Shown here: positions 33,690 to 46,099 of the stretch, one piece after another
Numbering within the stretch: position 1 is the first letter of the stretch
Layout: every line of letters starts with the position of its first letter
From: Coenobita brevimanus
Taxonomy: Eukaryota; Arthropoda; Malacostraca; Decapoda; Coenobitidae
Direction of reading: 5' to 3'
Length of the DNA stretch: 64,000 bases
NCBI GenBank assembly: GCA_032717465.1
Contig: CM064670.1
Coordinates: 19,909,186-19,973,185 of the forward strand
Made by a program: the position numbers and the translations under genes
Notes under the pieces: model-generated
The model's input: only the letters and a program-made list of their open reading frames with translations
What the model was told of the DNA's origin: nothing
Databases searched by the model: none

Positions 33690-34650
33690 GAGGGAGACCG
33701 GGACTACTGCAGCCTGAGGGATAAAGAAGTGAAAACAGCTGGCAATCCCAAGGACTTTGCAGAGCTCTGAGGCTGACTGAAACAGGGGAATGTCGTTGAT
33801 CACCAGTATTTTCTGTAGTAAGCAAATAATGGTAACAGCTATCACTCAGTGTCTGAGGAGGTCAAGAGACCGCGTCACCAGTACGAATTTAGAGACATGG
33901 ATTTTGGTGACATCTTCCTGGAGTTGGTAGAATAGTTGGTAGAGATGTTGCCTGTGTTGATTCTTGGTTGTCGATGCCACTAGAATTTCGTCAAGGTACT
34001 ATCAAGCAAAAAATTCCCCACCACCTACCAGTCATAGAGTGAAATCAAATTACAGGTCTTTCAATCCACTAACATCCACTAACACCTGGGTATTATTTCT
34101 GCACATGCTTCATCGACTGAAATTCAAATGACTTAAACTTACTCTGTGGCAGCTATGTGAGGTGCAATGGTTCTTTGTTACTTGGTCGATGAAAGCGATT
34201 TATTTATATAACTGTACATCGTGACAAAGTCAAGACTTCGTACCACCTAGTCTATGAAGCCCTGAAATTCTTGGCCTACGCCGCGACCAGAGGTCGTCGT
34301 GGGATACTCAACAGTCCAGATGGCGTGGTTACAGCCGTCTTTTGACAATTTACTGGAGCAAATGGAATCTGGTGAAACGCCTTCATGACCTTAGTCATGG
34401 AAATACTTTGTGGCCGGAAAGCTTGTGTGGAAGACCAAAAAGTGTGATATGCGGTAGTGAATGGGGCTTGTCATAGCGCTGAGCTCCCTGAAATCACCAC
34501 AAACTCTCTATTCCCCGCCCCCCCCCCTCCTTCCGTGGTGACACCGGGAAGGGCGCATGGCCTTCTAAAAGAGCTGATTGAATTCCTTCTTGGCCACCTG
34601 CATACGTTCAGGTGAGAGATGGTCAGGGTAGGCGAAGCAGGCTATATTGG
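33690..34650 (-). pseudogene. Ty3/gypsy RT relic
   Basis: The minus strand reads ERMQVAKKEFNQLF (about 34600), HAIWTVEYPTTTSG (about 34310), FQGFIDWVV-like sequence (about 34260) and DEILVASTTKNQHRQHL (about 33960-34000). It ends CKVLGIASCFHFFIPQAAV (about 33720). These match the gypsy RT order, the last corresponding to LGMVNFYHRFIPxAA. DEIL stands where an intact enzyme has YLDDIL. Stops and frameshifts are frequent. No LTRs were found. Confidence 0.72.
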
Positions 34651-34659
34651 CTGTAATAT

Positions 34660-34910
34660 CGCCCTTCAAGCCACTCTGTATATAACGTAATCGTATCCTT
34701 CAGGATTATGCTGTCACTCTCTATGCTAATTCATGCATCCTAACCCTTTAGCCTATTGTATGTAGTTCACTTCAGGTTATTCCGTGCAACTTTGCCCTTC
34801 AGGCTATATTATATACTCTTTCCTTTTAGGCTATTACTTGTAATCTTACCATTCAGGGTTCAACATGACATCTCGGCCTTCAGGTTATGAAATTGCTGAT
34901 CTCTTCCTTT
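34660..34910. repeat. Degenerate ~27-36-bp tandem repeat (CCTTCAGGCTAT)
   Basis: The motif C(C/T)TTCAGG(C/T)TAT, or close variants, recurs about eight times at irregular 27-40 bp spacing. An old minisatellite; no coding signal. Confidence 0.6.
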
Positions 34911-35190
34911 TTGCCATAATGTGCTCTCAAGCAGCAGGGTATTCTCAGCATTCAAACTTCTGTCCATTCAGTGCTGCCCACCACTTGTTCTTGACGCACA
35001 AGTCAGCATTGTGTTTACAGTGTATGTATGCATCGCCCAAGATAAAATACTGTAATTTCATCGCTCAGTCTCAACTTATCCGCAGAATATATTAAATTGC
35101 ATGAATGGATACCAAAAGAAATAATACACGATTACAATAATAAGACCAACAACTCGAGAATCAAAAGACATTCATCCTCTGTTTCAGAAA

Positions 35191-36450
<1,260 letters not shown>

Positions 36451-36453
36451 GAG

Positions 36454-36639
36454 GTGGTGGAGGTGGTGGGATAATGGTGGCGCGAAGGTGCCTGTACTGT
36501 TGGAATGGCGAGGCTGGGATGCAGCGAATTAACTCGTTACCCCACTTTACAAGTAGCGGCATTAACAGATTCAACAGTGGCCACCTTGACAACGACCAAA
36601 ATCCTCAAGTGAATCAATCTGCGACTGACTTCTTTGATG
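36454..36639 (+). CDS. Ionotropic receptor (iGluR family) exon B, internal
   Basis: The frame contains VARRCLYCWNGEAGMQRINSL. Its C-L-Y-C-x3-G-E-A-G-x-Q core is one I recognise from decapod ionotropic receptors just before the ligand-binding domain. It ends TCTTTGATG followed by the donor GTAAGC (from 36640), leaving one base (G) as in exon A. An in-frame TGA at 36450-36452 limits the start. Acceptors at GTGAG|GTGG (exon from 36454) or GGAG|GTGG (from 36463) both give the required phase, and both lengths (186, 177 bp) are multiples of three. A glycine run opens the exon. It links exon A to the ligand-binding exon at 50499. The acceptor choice is uncertain. Confidence 0.75.
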
Positions 36640-36979
36640 GTAAGCTACTGACTGGCTTATCAGTCTTATATTCTGCCGTGAATACTTAATTCATTTACCA
36701 CAAGAAATCTGCTCTCAGGGGAAGGAAATTATCTGGCGGTGGAATGAAATGAGTAAGCAGTAAGACATCATTGTACAGAAGGGTAACCCCTTAACTCTTG
36801 CAACATAAGATTTATACTCTCGCTACCTCTAGATTCGTTTATTCAACACAAGAGACATTTTTGCAAACTGGAGTTGGATATAAGCTTTCTTAGCCAGTTC
36901 ACTAGGGTGTTCCCTCAAAGCTAGACAAGTCATCTTTTAGCAGAAAGAACAAGGAACTTGCAGACAGTGCAGTGCCAAC

Positions 36980-38030
36980 ACGCTGCAATTGGTCTAACAC
37001 TCTAATGGCTCAGCAGTAGACTTTTCCCTGTGACCTTGACCTTAGACCGATTTTCCTCAAAATAAAATTATTTGGTTTTAACCTGACCGTCAGCACTACC
37101 ACCAACATTGATCCAAATCGGATGACAGGGTGGACTGACTGCTTTTAAATCAAATTACTTCATTCTTGCTTGACTCCTATCACTTCCAACAAATTTTGTC
37201 CATATTGGATCACAGCAGTTTGAGCGGACCTTACCCTGTGACCTTGATCTTAAGTTCTTGCTGTCAAATCGAAATTTTTCATTCTCGAATGACTGTCATT
37301 CCTTCCAGCAAGACTGCCCGAAACCGACTAAAAACATTTCGGTTATAGAGTCAAACGTTCAACCAGGACCTATGGCTCTTCCCTTTAATGGATTGTTCTC
37401 AAAATAGAATTCCTTCATTCTTGCGTTAACCTAGATCTTCACACAAGGATTAACCAATGTTGGGTGAAAACTGCCATGTGACCTTGACCTTCGACATGTT
37501 TTTCTTGAGAACAATATGCCAATCCCTTGACTGATCCTCAACCCCATAAACCAGACTTGTTTAAAATCAGGTGAGTATTTTTTGTTCGCACCGAAACACA
37601 CGGGTCATACTTTGACACTGAAAGTGACCTTTTGACCTATGGATTAAATTTTCTTATAATCGAATCCCTTCGTCCTTACCTAACCTTCATACATTCCATC
37701 AAGCTTCATATAAATCAGAGAAAGGAAAATTGATGAAGTTGACCTTGACATATAACCTTGACCCTGGCCATGCGACCCTTACCTTTGACTGATTGTTCTT
37801 AGAATCAGATCCCATCATTCTTTCCTTTCTTTGATCACGAAAAAAAAAAAAAAAATCTGCTTCAGGTGACTGTGTCGTCAGAACCTAAACTTTGAATGAC
37901 ATATCAAATCTCCTCGTTCTAGCCTTACCTTCAATCCTCCCCCTAAGTTTGATCGAAATTGGATAAAAATGATGCAAGTTTACCTTGCCATGTGTCTTTG
38001 GTGCTTTATATATAGACTGAAAAAAGGCTG
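36980..38030. repeat. Divergent tandem repeat with GACCTTGACC motifs
   Basis: Units contain TGTGACCTTGACCTT, then GATTGTTCTCAAAATAGAAT, TTCATTCTTGC, and a segment like CCAACAAATTTTGTCCA. They recur every ~120-180 bp with heavy divergence. Shorter related pieces occur near 2520 and 45080-45400. No coding signal. Similar CCTTGACC-rich repeats are common in marine invertebrate genomes. Confidence 0.65.
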
Positions 38031-38139
38031 AATCAGTGGTTAATCATCAAACCTTCCACCAAGTTTAAAATCAGATCAAAACCGAATTACAGTAATCCCT
38101 CGATTGTCTGGATGGTCCGTATCTGGTCATGCTCCGTCT

Positions 38140-38950
38140 CTGTTCTTTTTTTTTTATGCAAGGAAAAAGGAACTAAAGGCCAGGAGCCCGCAAACGGTTC
38201 CTTCCAAGAAAAAAACAAAAACAATACAAAAGAGAGCCAAATTCAAGATATGATCATTTCGAGATGCCTGGATACACTATGAAAGACTGGAGATCATAGG
38301 CAGCAGGAAATACAGACAGAGGGAGACAGTTCCAGAGTTGACCTGTAGCATAAATGAAGGACTGGAAGTAACGTTTAACTCTTGCATTAGAGAGTTAGAC
38401 AGAAAAGGGATGAGAGTTTGTTGGCAGACGTGTGCTATGCGCCCGTCGTAGAGGTGGAGATGCAAGCAGACAGTTCAGAGGAGCAGTGACCATTGAAGCA
38501 GTGATAGAAAAGAGATAAAGATGCAACAATACTGCGAGGAGACAGAGGTTTAAGGGAGCCAGTAAGAGGAGGAGAGTTAATGAGACAAAAAGCCTTTGAC
38601 TCCACCCTATTGAGAAGAGCTGTATGTGGGGACTCTCCCCACACATGAGAATTGTACTCTACACAGGGGCGAATAAAACTCGGGTATAAAGTCAACAACT
38701 GTGCAGGGGTAAAGAAGGTATGGAGTCGGCTTAGCACACCTAATCTCTTGGAAGCAAATTTTACAAGAGATGTAATATAATTTTTACAAGATAAGTCCCG
38801 AGTGAATGAAACCACAGACATGTTCAAGGATGATACAGGATTGAGCTTTGTCTCTATTATAACCGTATTCATATTTATTTGTCTGTAACCGGACATAAAA
38901 GTTCCAACTTTGGCGGCCGGCCAGCCGACAAAGTAAATGAAACTCCATCC
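38140..38950 (-). mobile_element. Jockey-type LINE, 3' fragment
   Basis: The minus strand reads SLVKFASKRLGVLSRLHTFF, LYPSFIRPCVEYNSHVWGES, then PLTGSLKPLSPRS and CFNGHCSSELSACIS. This is the C-terminal part of the LINE family at 59086-61606 and is 5'-truncated near 38900. The 3' end near 38140 has the complement of an A-rich tail. One or two frame breaks are present. Confidence 0.82.
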
Positions 38951-39002
38951 CAAGGATCACCGGCCTCTCTGTCCAGGTGTGGGTAATAGACCCTAATCCA
39001 TA

Positions 39003-39415
39003 AACTGAGCAAAAGTGGCTGTATGGATCCCTACCACATGATCAAAATCACCCAGTCACCCTGATCACCAGTAACATACCTGCAATGTGCAACGAAGACA
39101 GAACGTAACTCACAAGCTGAGGGAGAATGACTGTACAGACCCCTACCTAATGGTGGAAATCCCCCAGCCATCCCGATCACTGAGAAAATGCTGGCAGTGC
39201 GCGAGGAAAACAGAGGTAACTCACAAGCTGAGCAAGAATGGTTGTACGGATCCCTACTGAATAGTGGAAATCCCCCAGCCACCTCAATCACCAGTAACAT
39301 TTCGGCAGTGCATGAGGATGACAGAGCATAACCCACAAACTAAGCAAGCATGGCTGTATGGATCCCTACCGTATGGTCGAAATCCCCCGGCCACTTGGAT
39401 TAGTGGGAAACTCCC
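39003..39415. repeat. 111-112-bp satellite, ~3.7 units
   Basis: Units start near 39003, 39115, 39226 and 39338 with A(A/G)CT(G/A)AG(C/G) and contain GGATCCCTAC, GAAATCCCCCAGCCA and GATCACC. Spacing is 112, 111 and 112 bp. Open frames across it are by-products. Confidence 0.93.
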
Positions 39416-39782
39416 GGTCACGCACAGCCATCCGCCTCCTTAATGAATGGTCAAAGTTGCATTGCCATCCTGATTACTCAGCCACTCATTAGGCCCAAGA
39501 TGTACAGAGACCCAGTGTTTCTACCACGTTGCAACATTTGCCTAGGCTAGCAAAAAGTACCCTTGCTCTCATAGGTCAGCGTAATGCTTTTTGCTTGCAT
39601 GCTCATAGCCAAGAGTGGGTAGACATGGCAATGCTGTACACTCCCAAGTTCCCGCCTTTGTCTCTCTGCATGTGGATATGCTTGGCTGAGGTAAAACAAC
39701 GGCAGCTTCTATTGTTGCGTTTGCGGTGGTACCCTGTCTTCTGCATGCCTCAATTCTTTTCTGTGGTGGTCTTGTTTGTGTA

Positions 39783-41360
39783 ATGATGGCCTCACCACCA
39801 CCCATGAAATGCAAGAGGAAGGTTTTGACTTTGGAGAAGAAGCGTGAGATATTGGGCAAGGATGACGCTGGCTGGCGAACTTCGCACATTCTGCATGAAT
39901 TTGACTTGCCCCACTCAACTGTGTCTGATATCAGGAAATCACTGGACAAGCTGACTCAGTATAGACAGAACTATGGTGATACCACTCACAAAGGCGACTG
40001 CAAGGTGACGTCCTAGCCCCGCCATGCCAGCATCGACCAGTTGACTTTGGTTTGGTTCTGCCAGCAACAGGTGCCAGCATGCTTGTATGTGGGACCAAGT
40101 TGAAGGCTGCAGCTGAGAAGTTTGCGCTCATGCACAACATGCACGACTTCAGTGCATCCGAGGGTTGGCTCTTCTGGTTCAAACTTCAGTATGGGCTTCC
40201 TGGCTGTTAGGCACATGGCTAGGCTTTGGACACAGCAGTGGAGGATGTTGACCTAATTCAGCAGAAAGTGCGGCTCTTGATCGAAAGGGAGGGCCTTGCT
40301 CTCAGTCAGGTGTACAATGCTGAAGAAACAGGCCTGCTTTTCTACTCTGTGCCCACCAACACCCTGGCAGAAGAGATGGTGCCTGGTTGGAAGTTGTCCA
40401 AAGAACGTGTCTTATTGTTGTGTTGTGCCAGTGTTAACAGGATGTACCACCTCAAACCCATTTTGGTTGGACGTGCAAAACAGCCACGTTGTCTCCATTG
40501 GTTGATGAATAGCCAGCCTGTTGTGTGGTACCATTCTGTGAAGGCCTGGATTACCACAAAGATCGTCAAAGAGTGGTTCTACATACACTTTGTCAAGGTT
40601 ATCCGTTTCAGATGGGGGAACTTGGTATCCCTCGCGGCCAGGTGAAGGCTCTCCTGATCCTCAACAATGCCCTTGTGCATCTGTCAGAGAAGGATTTGGT
40701 TGCTGATGGCAGCCATATTAGGTGCATGTTTCTGCCACCTAATACGACTGCTCTCATTCAACCAATGAACCACGGAGTTATCGTGGCAGCTAAGAAACTG
40801 TACTGTCAGAAGTTCCTCAACGAGGACATGGTGGTGCTTGAGGATGAGGAAGGGGTCGACACATGGAGAGCTGACCTTGGAGAATCTGCAGTATTATATC
40901 AAGTCTGCGGTTTTCAACTAAGCCAGTGCTTGGAACGAAGTCTCAGTCAAAACTGGAAAGTGGTTGGTCTCATCTCCTTCAGGGATGCGTGGCCGTCCAT
41001 AACTTTGAAGGATCTGACGTGGACGATTTCCACCTTCGGCTACGAAACACTGGTGAGGATGTGGACATCGATGACATGAGGGATTGGCCGGATGACGACG
41101 GCAGCAATCCAGATTATCAGACAATGTCTAATGAGGAGATCGCTGCTGCTATCTCTGCAGAGCCAACAGAGGAAAGTGACGAGGACAAGGACCATGACTG
41201 GCCACCCTGCCACTCCATCACTCCCTTGTCTTTGTATGTTGCAGGCCGGCATTGAGCAGCTGCTTGAATATGCCAAGCACCCTCATTGTGACGGGGAGTT
41301 GGTGCCACTCAAGCTGGCCATGAATCTGCGAGCAGTTAGGGACGCTGTCATCCTCTGACA
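39783..41360 (+). pseudogene. pogo/Tigger (CENP-B-like) transposase, inactive
   Basis: The start MMASPPPMKCKRKVLTLEKK leads into a psq-type helix-turn-helix (REILGKDDAGW, HSTVSDIRKS). Stops follow near 40015 and 40210. The DDE domain begins with QVYNAEETGLLF (about 40310), where active Tigger enzymes have NADETGLF. It continues with LILNNALVHL (about 40660) in place of LLLDNAPxHP, and MFLPPNTTALIQPMNHGVI (about 40730). Two catalytic aspartates are thus replaced (E and N), and frames shift near 40640. An acidic C-terminal tail (DIDDMRDWPDDDG) follows. Clear terminal repeats were not identified. Confidence 0.88.
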
Positions 41361-41783
41361 ATCGCTGCACCTCTCGTCAAACGAAGATCGACTCCTTTTT
41401 CAAGCCCGCCACCTCCACGGGTGCCAACCCCTTCTTCTCACCATGAGTCATCACTTGCTCGACCCCAGTCTTCACTCTTGGACCCACAACCGAGCACATC
41501 GATAGTCGATGAGTCACTGTTAGATGTGAGCTTGTGGCTGTCTTCAGAGAATCCTGAGGTGGGTAGGACTCCATTACCTCGCCATACGTCCCCACTCATC
41601 TGCTGGTTTCAGCAGGTGGAGGAAGAGGAGGTGGAGTTCTTTGACCTTTGCTGGGTGGCTGTGTTAACCACTAGACCACATGGGATACCTGTGCACCTGC
41701 CGCAACCTGGCAGGTTACGACGCCTGTCTGCCATTCACCAGGTGGTATGTGTACTGTGTTTATTTTTTGTATAATTTTTATTG

Positions 41784-42345
41784 TTTATGCATTGATTTCT
41801 TAGTGTTTAGGATTACATAGCTTATTCCAATGTGTATTTTGATGGCTAAAAGTAGCCAAAAGACCAATACTGCCAATATTAGAAGGGGTACTGTGCATAT
41901 GGGTACTTTTTTGCTGTTGTTGTTGTTGTTTATGCAGTGATTTCTTAGTGTTTAGGATTATATTGCATATTGCAATATGTGTTTTCATGTCTAAAAACAG
42001 CCGAAAGACCTCAGAACACTTAAAATTAGGAGTACTATACATAGTGGTGGGGTTTTCAATAGTTTTTTGTTTGTTTGTTTATGTCTTGTCATCTTAGTGT
42101 TTAGGAATATATTGCATATTGCGATGTGTAGTTTGATGTCTAAAAACAACTGAAAGACCGCTGAACACTACCAAAATTAGGAGGGGTACTGTACATATTG
42201 GTAAGGTTTTTCATTTTGTTGCTGTTGTTTATGCATTGTTTTCTTAGTGTTTATGATTACATTGCAATATATTGCAATGTGTGTTTTGATGTCTAAAAAC
42301 AGCCGAAAGACCACAGAACACTGCCACAGTCAGAGGGGGTACTGA
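41784..42345. repeat. 145-150-bp satellite, four units
   Basis: Units begin TTTATG near 41784, 41929, 42078 and 42228. Each contains TTCTTAGTGTTTA, ATTGCATATTGCAATGTG, AAAAACAGCCGAAAGACC and GGGGTACTG. They lie just downstream of the Tigger relic and may be part of its 3' noncoding region. Confidence 0.92.
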
Positions 42346-42737
42346 ACAGTCAGGGAAAGTTCCGCATTACCCACTGTCCGGAACATTGGTGGTCAACGAA
42401 TGGTTATGAAGCAGCAGGCAGATCCCAGATGTCTGGTAAATGTGAGTGGGAGAGAGAGGGAACCGGGGGTGGGAGGGTTTGGAGAGTTGCTCACTTCACA
42501 GTATCAATAGCCAATGATAATGCGTACGACATATTCTCAAAGTGCAAAGTGCAAAAGCGGTATGTTTTCTCTGAGTCTGTCTACATTACTGCATATATAA
42601 TACATGTTTACTGTCAAAGGTATGCTTCTTTGCCTTCTTTTTGTTATGTTCGACTTGAATGATGGTTACAGTAACTGATCTTATGACTAGGACTTCCCAT
42701 GTCATTCTGTCTAAAGGAAAACGGAAAGTCTGTTAAT

Positions 42738-42807
<70 letters not shown>
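42738..42807. repeat. (CA)n(TA)n compound microsatellite
   Basis: CA units to about 42761, then TA to 42807. Confidence 0.95.
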
Positions 42808-42809
<2 letters not shown>

Positions 42810-42952
42810 TTTAATTTTAATTATTATTACACACTACCCTCCATTATAAGTTCGAGATGAATAATTACCAGAAAAACACTGGAAATGTTTGCAGGCGGAT
42901 GTTTATAGTGGGATGGCAGAGGCTAATTAAACAAATTTATAAGAATATACCC

Positions 42953-42954
<2 letters not shown>

Positions 42955-43047
<93 letters not shown>
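42955..43047. repeat. (TA)n microsatellite
   Basis: About 46 uninterrupted TA units. Confidence 0.95.
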
Positions 43048-43048
<1 letters not shown>

Positions 43049-43063
43049 GTGGTAGGTGGGGGC

Positions 43064-43345
43064 GCTTACCATCCACTCACTCGATGTAGTGCTGCTCTCC
43101 TCCATCCTTCTTTCCTTTCATCCTCTTCTGTTTTTCTTTCCTTCATTCTTTCCTCGTCCTTCTGCCTTCGAGTGACTTTACACTCCCTCTTCTGTCTTTC
43201 TTTCCTTCATTCTTTCATCTTCCTTCTGCCTGTGGGTGACTCTACACTGAGTGACAAGCCTAATGGCTTCCTGTACACCAGCAAACCATTTACTACGCTG
43301 TGTGGTAACCGTATAACTAACTTTTGGCGCCTAGTGGTTTAGTGG
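43064..43345 (+). mobile_element. RTE-tailed SINE-like element, 3'-truncated copy
   Basis: It shares the pyrimidine-rich 5' part (CTCCTCCATCCTTCTTTCC and related CTTT repeats) and the following TGACAAGCCTAATGG, CCTGTACACCAGCAAACCATTTAC block with the element at 61646-61985. The RTE-like 3' end is missing here; unrelated sequence follows at about 43345. Confidence 0.65.
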
Positions 43346-43546
43346 GTAATTACGGCGCTCCAGTTGGATGGAACCGGTGAAGGTTTATATCCAAGGGATG
43401 GTTGGGGTTTATTGCTCACGTAATGCCACTCAGGGATGGGTGAGGCAGGTCACTCTCGTCTTAAATGTCAGGACCAACTTGCCTAGCCCCGAGCTCCTAC
43501 GTTCCTCATGCGGCAACGTGGGATTGGATGATGGATGGATGGATAT
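43346..43546. other. No gene recognised
   Basis: Short sequence between the SINE fragment and the next (TA)n; ends with (GGAT)n. Nothing recognised. Confidence 0.4.
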
Positions 43547-43553
43547 TATATAT

Positions 43554-43649
<96 letters not shown>
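43547..43649. repeat. (TA)n microsatellite
   Basis: TA array with one ACATACAT interruption near its start. Confidence 0.95.
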
Positions 43650-43652
<3 letters not shown>

Positions 43653-44189
43653 TTTTTGTTTTCGTGTCAACAACGCAAAATATAAATATATGCTATATTG
43701 TTAGGAATATATCCTGGGGAAACGTCTCATTAAAGGCGAGAGGGAATGAAAGCATTCAAACTTCTGTCCGAACCCAGCAAACTTTTATAATTTTCCTTAC
43801 AACTAACTCTGCAGACATCTACGTAGTTTTTAATATAAAATGCTAGCATCATAATTATTATCATCTACAGTATCATTACTAAATTTAATCAAACACACCG
43901 TCCAAGTCATACATTGCAATGATTCCCAACCTATCACCATACCCTTCTCTGTCCCCAGTCCCCCCCCTCCTCCTCCTTCACACTCACAGTTACCAGACAC
44001 ATGAGGTCTGGCTGGCGCTTCAGATTCAACCATCTCACACCAGTGCTTCGAAAGGTGGGTAATGCGAAACTTTCCCTGGCTGTACATTTAGGTTGGGTAT
44101 GGGAGGTAGGGTATGGGTACAGTAGAGGATACTGCTCCGTATCCGGACATTGCCTTTATTCGGTCTTAGCCTACCTTTGGCTCTATTAT

Positions 44190-44190
<1 letters not shown>
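43650..44190. other. No gene recognised
   Basis: Unique-looking sequence; the frames at 43830-44087 (minus) and 44001-44318 (plus) show no known motif. Confidence 0.4.

Positions 44191-44276
<86 letters not shown>
44191..44276. repeat. (CA)n microsatellite
   Basis: 43 uninterrupted units. Confidence 0.97.
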
Positions 44277-44278
<2 letters not shown>

Positions 44279-44797
44279 ATGCGCACTCCGAGCTAAACAT
44301 AACAGCCCACCTGCTTAAATGTCGGCAGCGTACGTGTAAGAAATTGTAAAAGACATATCCTGGTTGAAGAGTAGGGATTGCTTCTAAATCCTCTTTGAGA
44401 GTTTTACTAAAACTGATTACTGTGGTCTGGTGGTGTGAAGAATAAAGTGGAAGAAGTCATCGTACTTAAGAGGTGGAATAAGCTGTCCATAACACATCAA
44501 AAGCAATCTCTGTAATATCTGATTTCATATTCTTAGGGCATTACGCGAGCTGATTGAGTGAATTATCTTGGTTCAGCAGTTGAGCTTTGTTCCTTCTGTC
44601 CTCCAACACAGATTCTATGTAACAGTTTCATCTTGGTTCAGGCGGGCTTCTTTACAGCCAAGTCGTCTTCCCTGCATGTAGTCTTCCACCCATTTCTACC
44701 TCATATTAAATTTTAGAGAGTGGATTATTGAAATAATGGGCAGTAGACAACAAGATAAACCTACACATAGAAGTTTAATGGCTCATTTCGTTTTCTT

Positions 44798-44950
<153 letters not shown>

Positions 44951-44999
44951 ACTGCAACTAAACTACAGTACAGTAGTTCCTATTTTATTCGGATCAAAC

Positions 45000-45396
45000 T
45001 TTGTGGAAGTGTTGAGCCAGCCAAGAGGTTTATTTACTTTTTTTTTTAAGAACAGTACGTCAAAGGTAAATGCCATGGCAAGATCAACATAACTTTTATT
45101 CGATTTAAACCAAATTTGGTGAAAGAGTTCAGGCTAGGGCAAGGATGAAGCGATCTGTTTAAAAGAACACTCAGCCAACAGTTAAAGACAGACTGCAAAG
45201 TTAATATTCAACCGTATAATTCAACGTCTTTTGATATGATTTAAACCAAACTTGGTGTAAGGACCAACGGTTAGCCCCCCCCCCAAAAAAAAAAAAAAAA
45301 AAAAGTGACTTTGAGAGCAACAGGCCACAGGGTAAGGACAACTTAAACAGATGTGGTGCAAAATGAATTAAATTTGGTGGAAGTGATATGAGCCAG
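45000..45396. repeat. Divergent repeat with AAACCAAATTTGGTG motif
   Basis: TTAAACCAAA(T/C)TTGGTG recurs near 45108 and 45243, and a looser ATTAAATTTGGTGGAAGTG copy near 45367. Related to the CCTTGACC-type tandem repeats at 36980-38030. Confidence 0.55.
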
Positions 45397-45620
45397 ACAA
45401 TCTATCTATCTATTGCCAGATGCCATAATCCCGTAAGGGGTGGCCATTTGACTTTGAGTTATTGGTTTTACAGGGAGGTGCACTAACCCTCCACAAACCC
45501 ACTTGCTGACACATAGGGAACATGTATGGGTTGGTTATATGGTTACCACCCAGCGCTCTAAATGGTTTCTTGGCTTACAGGAAACCATTTGGCTTGTCAC
45601 TCAATGTAAAAGACTGAAGT
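45397..45620 (-). mobile_element. RTE-tailed SINE-like element
   Basis: Read on the minus strand: AGTGACAAGCCAAATGGTTT, CTGTAAGCCAAGAAACC, then GGAGGGTTAGTGCACCTCCC, then GGCCACCCCTTACGGGATTA, ending in TGGCAATAGATAGATAGATT. The last ~45 bp match the 3' end and (GATA)n tail of the RTE LINE at 51789-54925. The GGAGGGTTAGTGC..CTCCC part matches that LINE's 5' leader. No RT or endonuclease lies between, so this is a short non-autonomous element. It is the same family as 61646-61985. Confidence 0.78.
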
Positions 45621-46099
45621 AATTTGACTTTTTAAAAAGTCGGTCGAGGGCCAAGGTCACAAGACAAAGAACTGCAGGGCGTGGGTGTTGCACACTGCTG
45701 GGCTCCTTCTTATACCTACTTTATTCAGGATACCTTCAGACAGTTTTATTCAGCTTCTGAGATAGCTGTCGAACTTGCGGTAGATAAGCTTGATTCATCC
45801 CTTGACTGTTAAAGGTAAGCCATAAGTTGACAGCACGAATCAAATATGAATATGTGTCCGTACTGAATGTCACTGAATTATACTGTATATCATTAAGATA
45901 TATGGAGGAGTACACTGTAGCACCAGTCGAACAGGGCAGTACTCCCGAGGTGGATGGCAAGCTGGTGATACGGAGAGCTGGAGCTCCCGTTTCACCAGCC
46001 CTAAGGACTTGATCCTGACCATCCCCCTTTGTTGAACATTTTCAGAGCATTCACTTACACAGAGAGTAAGCCAGTATGCTCTCTTAATACCTCTACCTT

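Noticed and set aside
39031..39336. 101-residue minus-strand frame with internal repeats
   Set aside because: Produced by the 111-bp satellite, whose period is a multiple of three.
41640..41690. tRNA-like TGGTCTAGTGGTTAA on the minus strand
   Set aside because: Resembles an A-box region, but no acceptable B box follows at the right distance.
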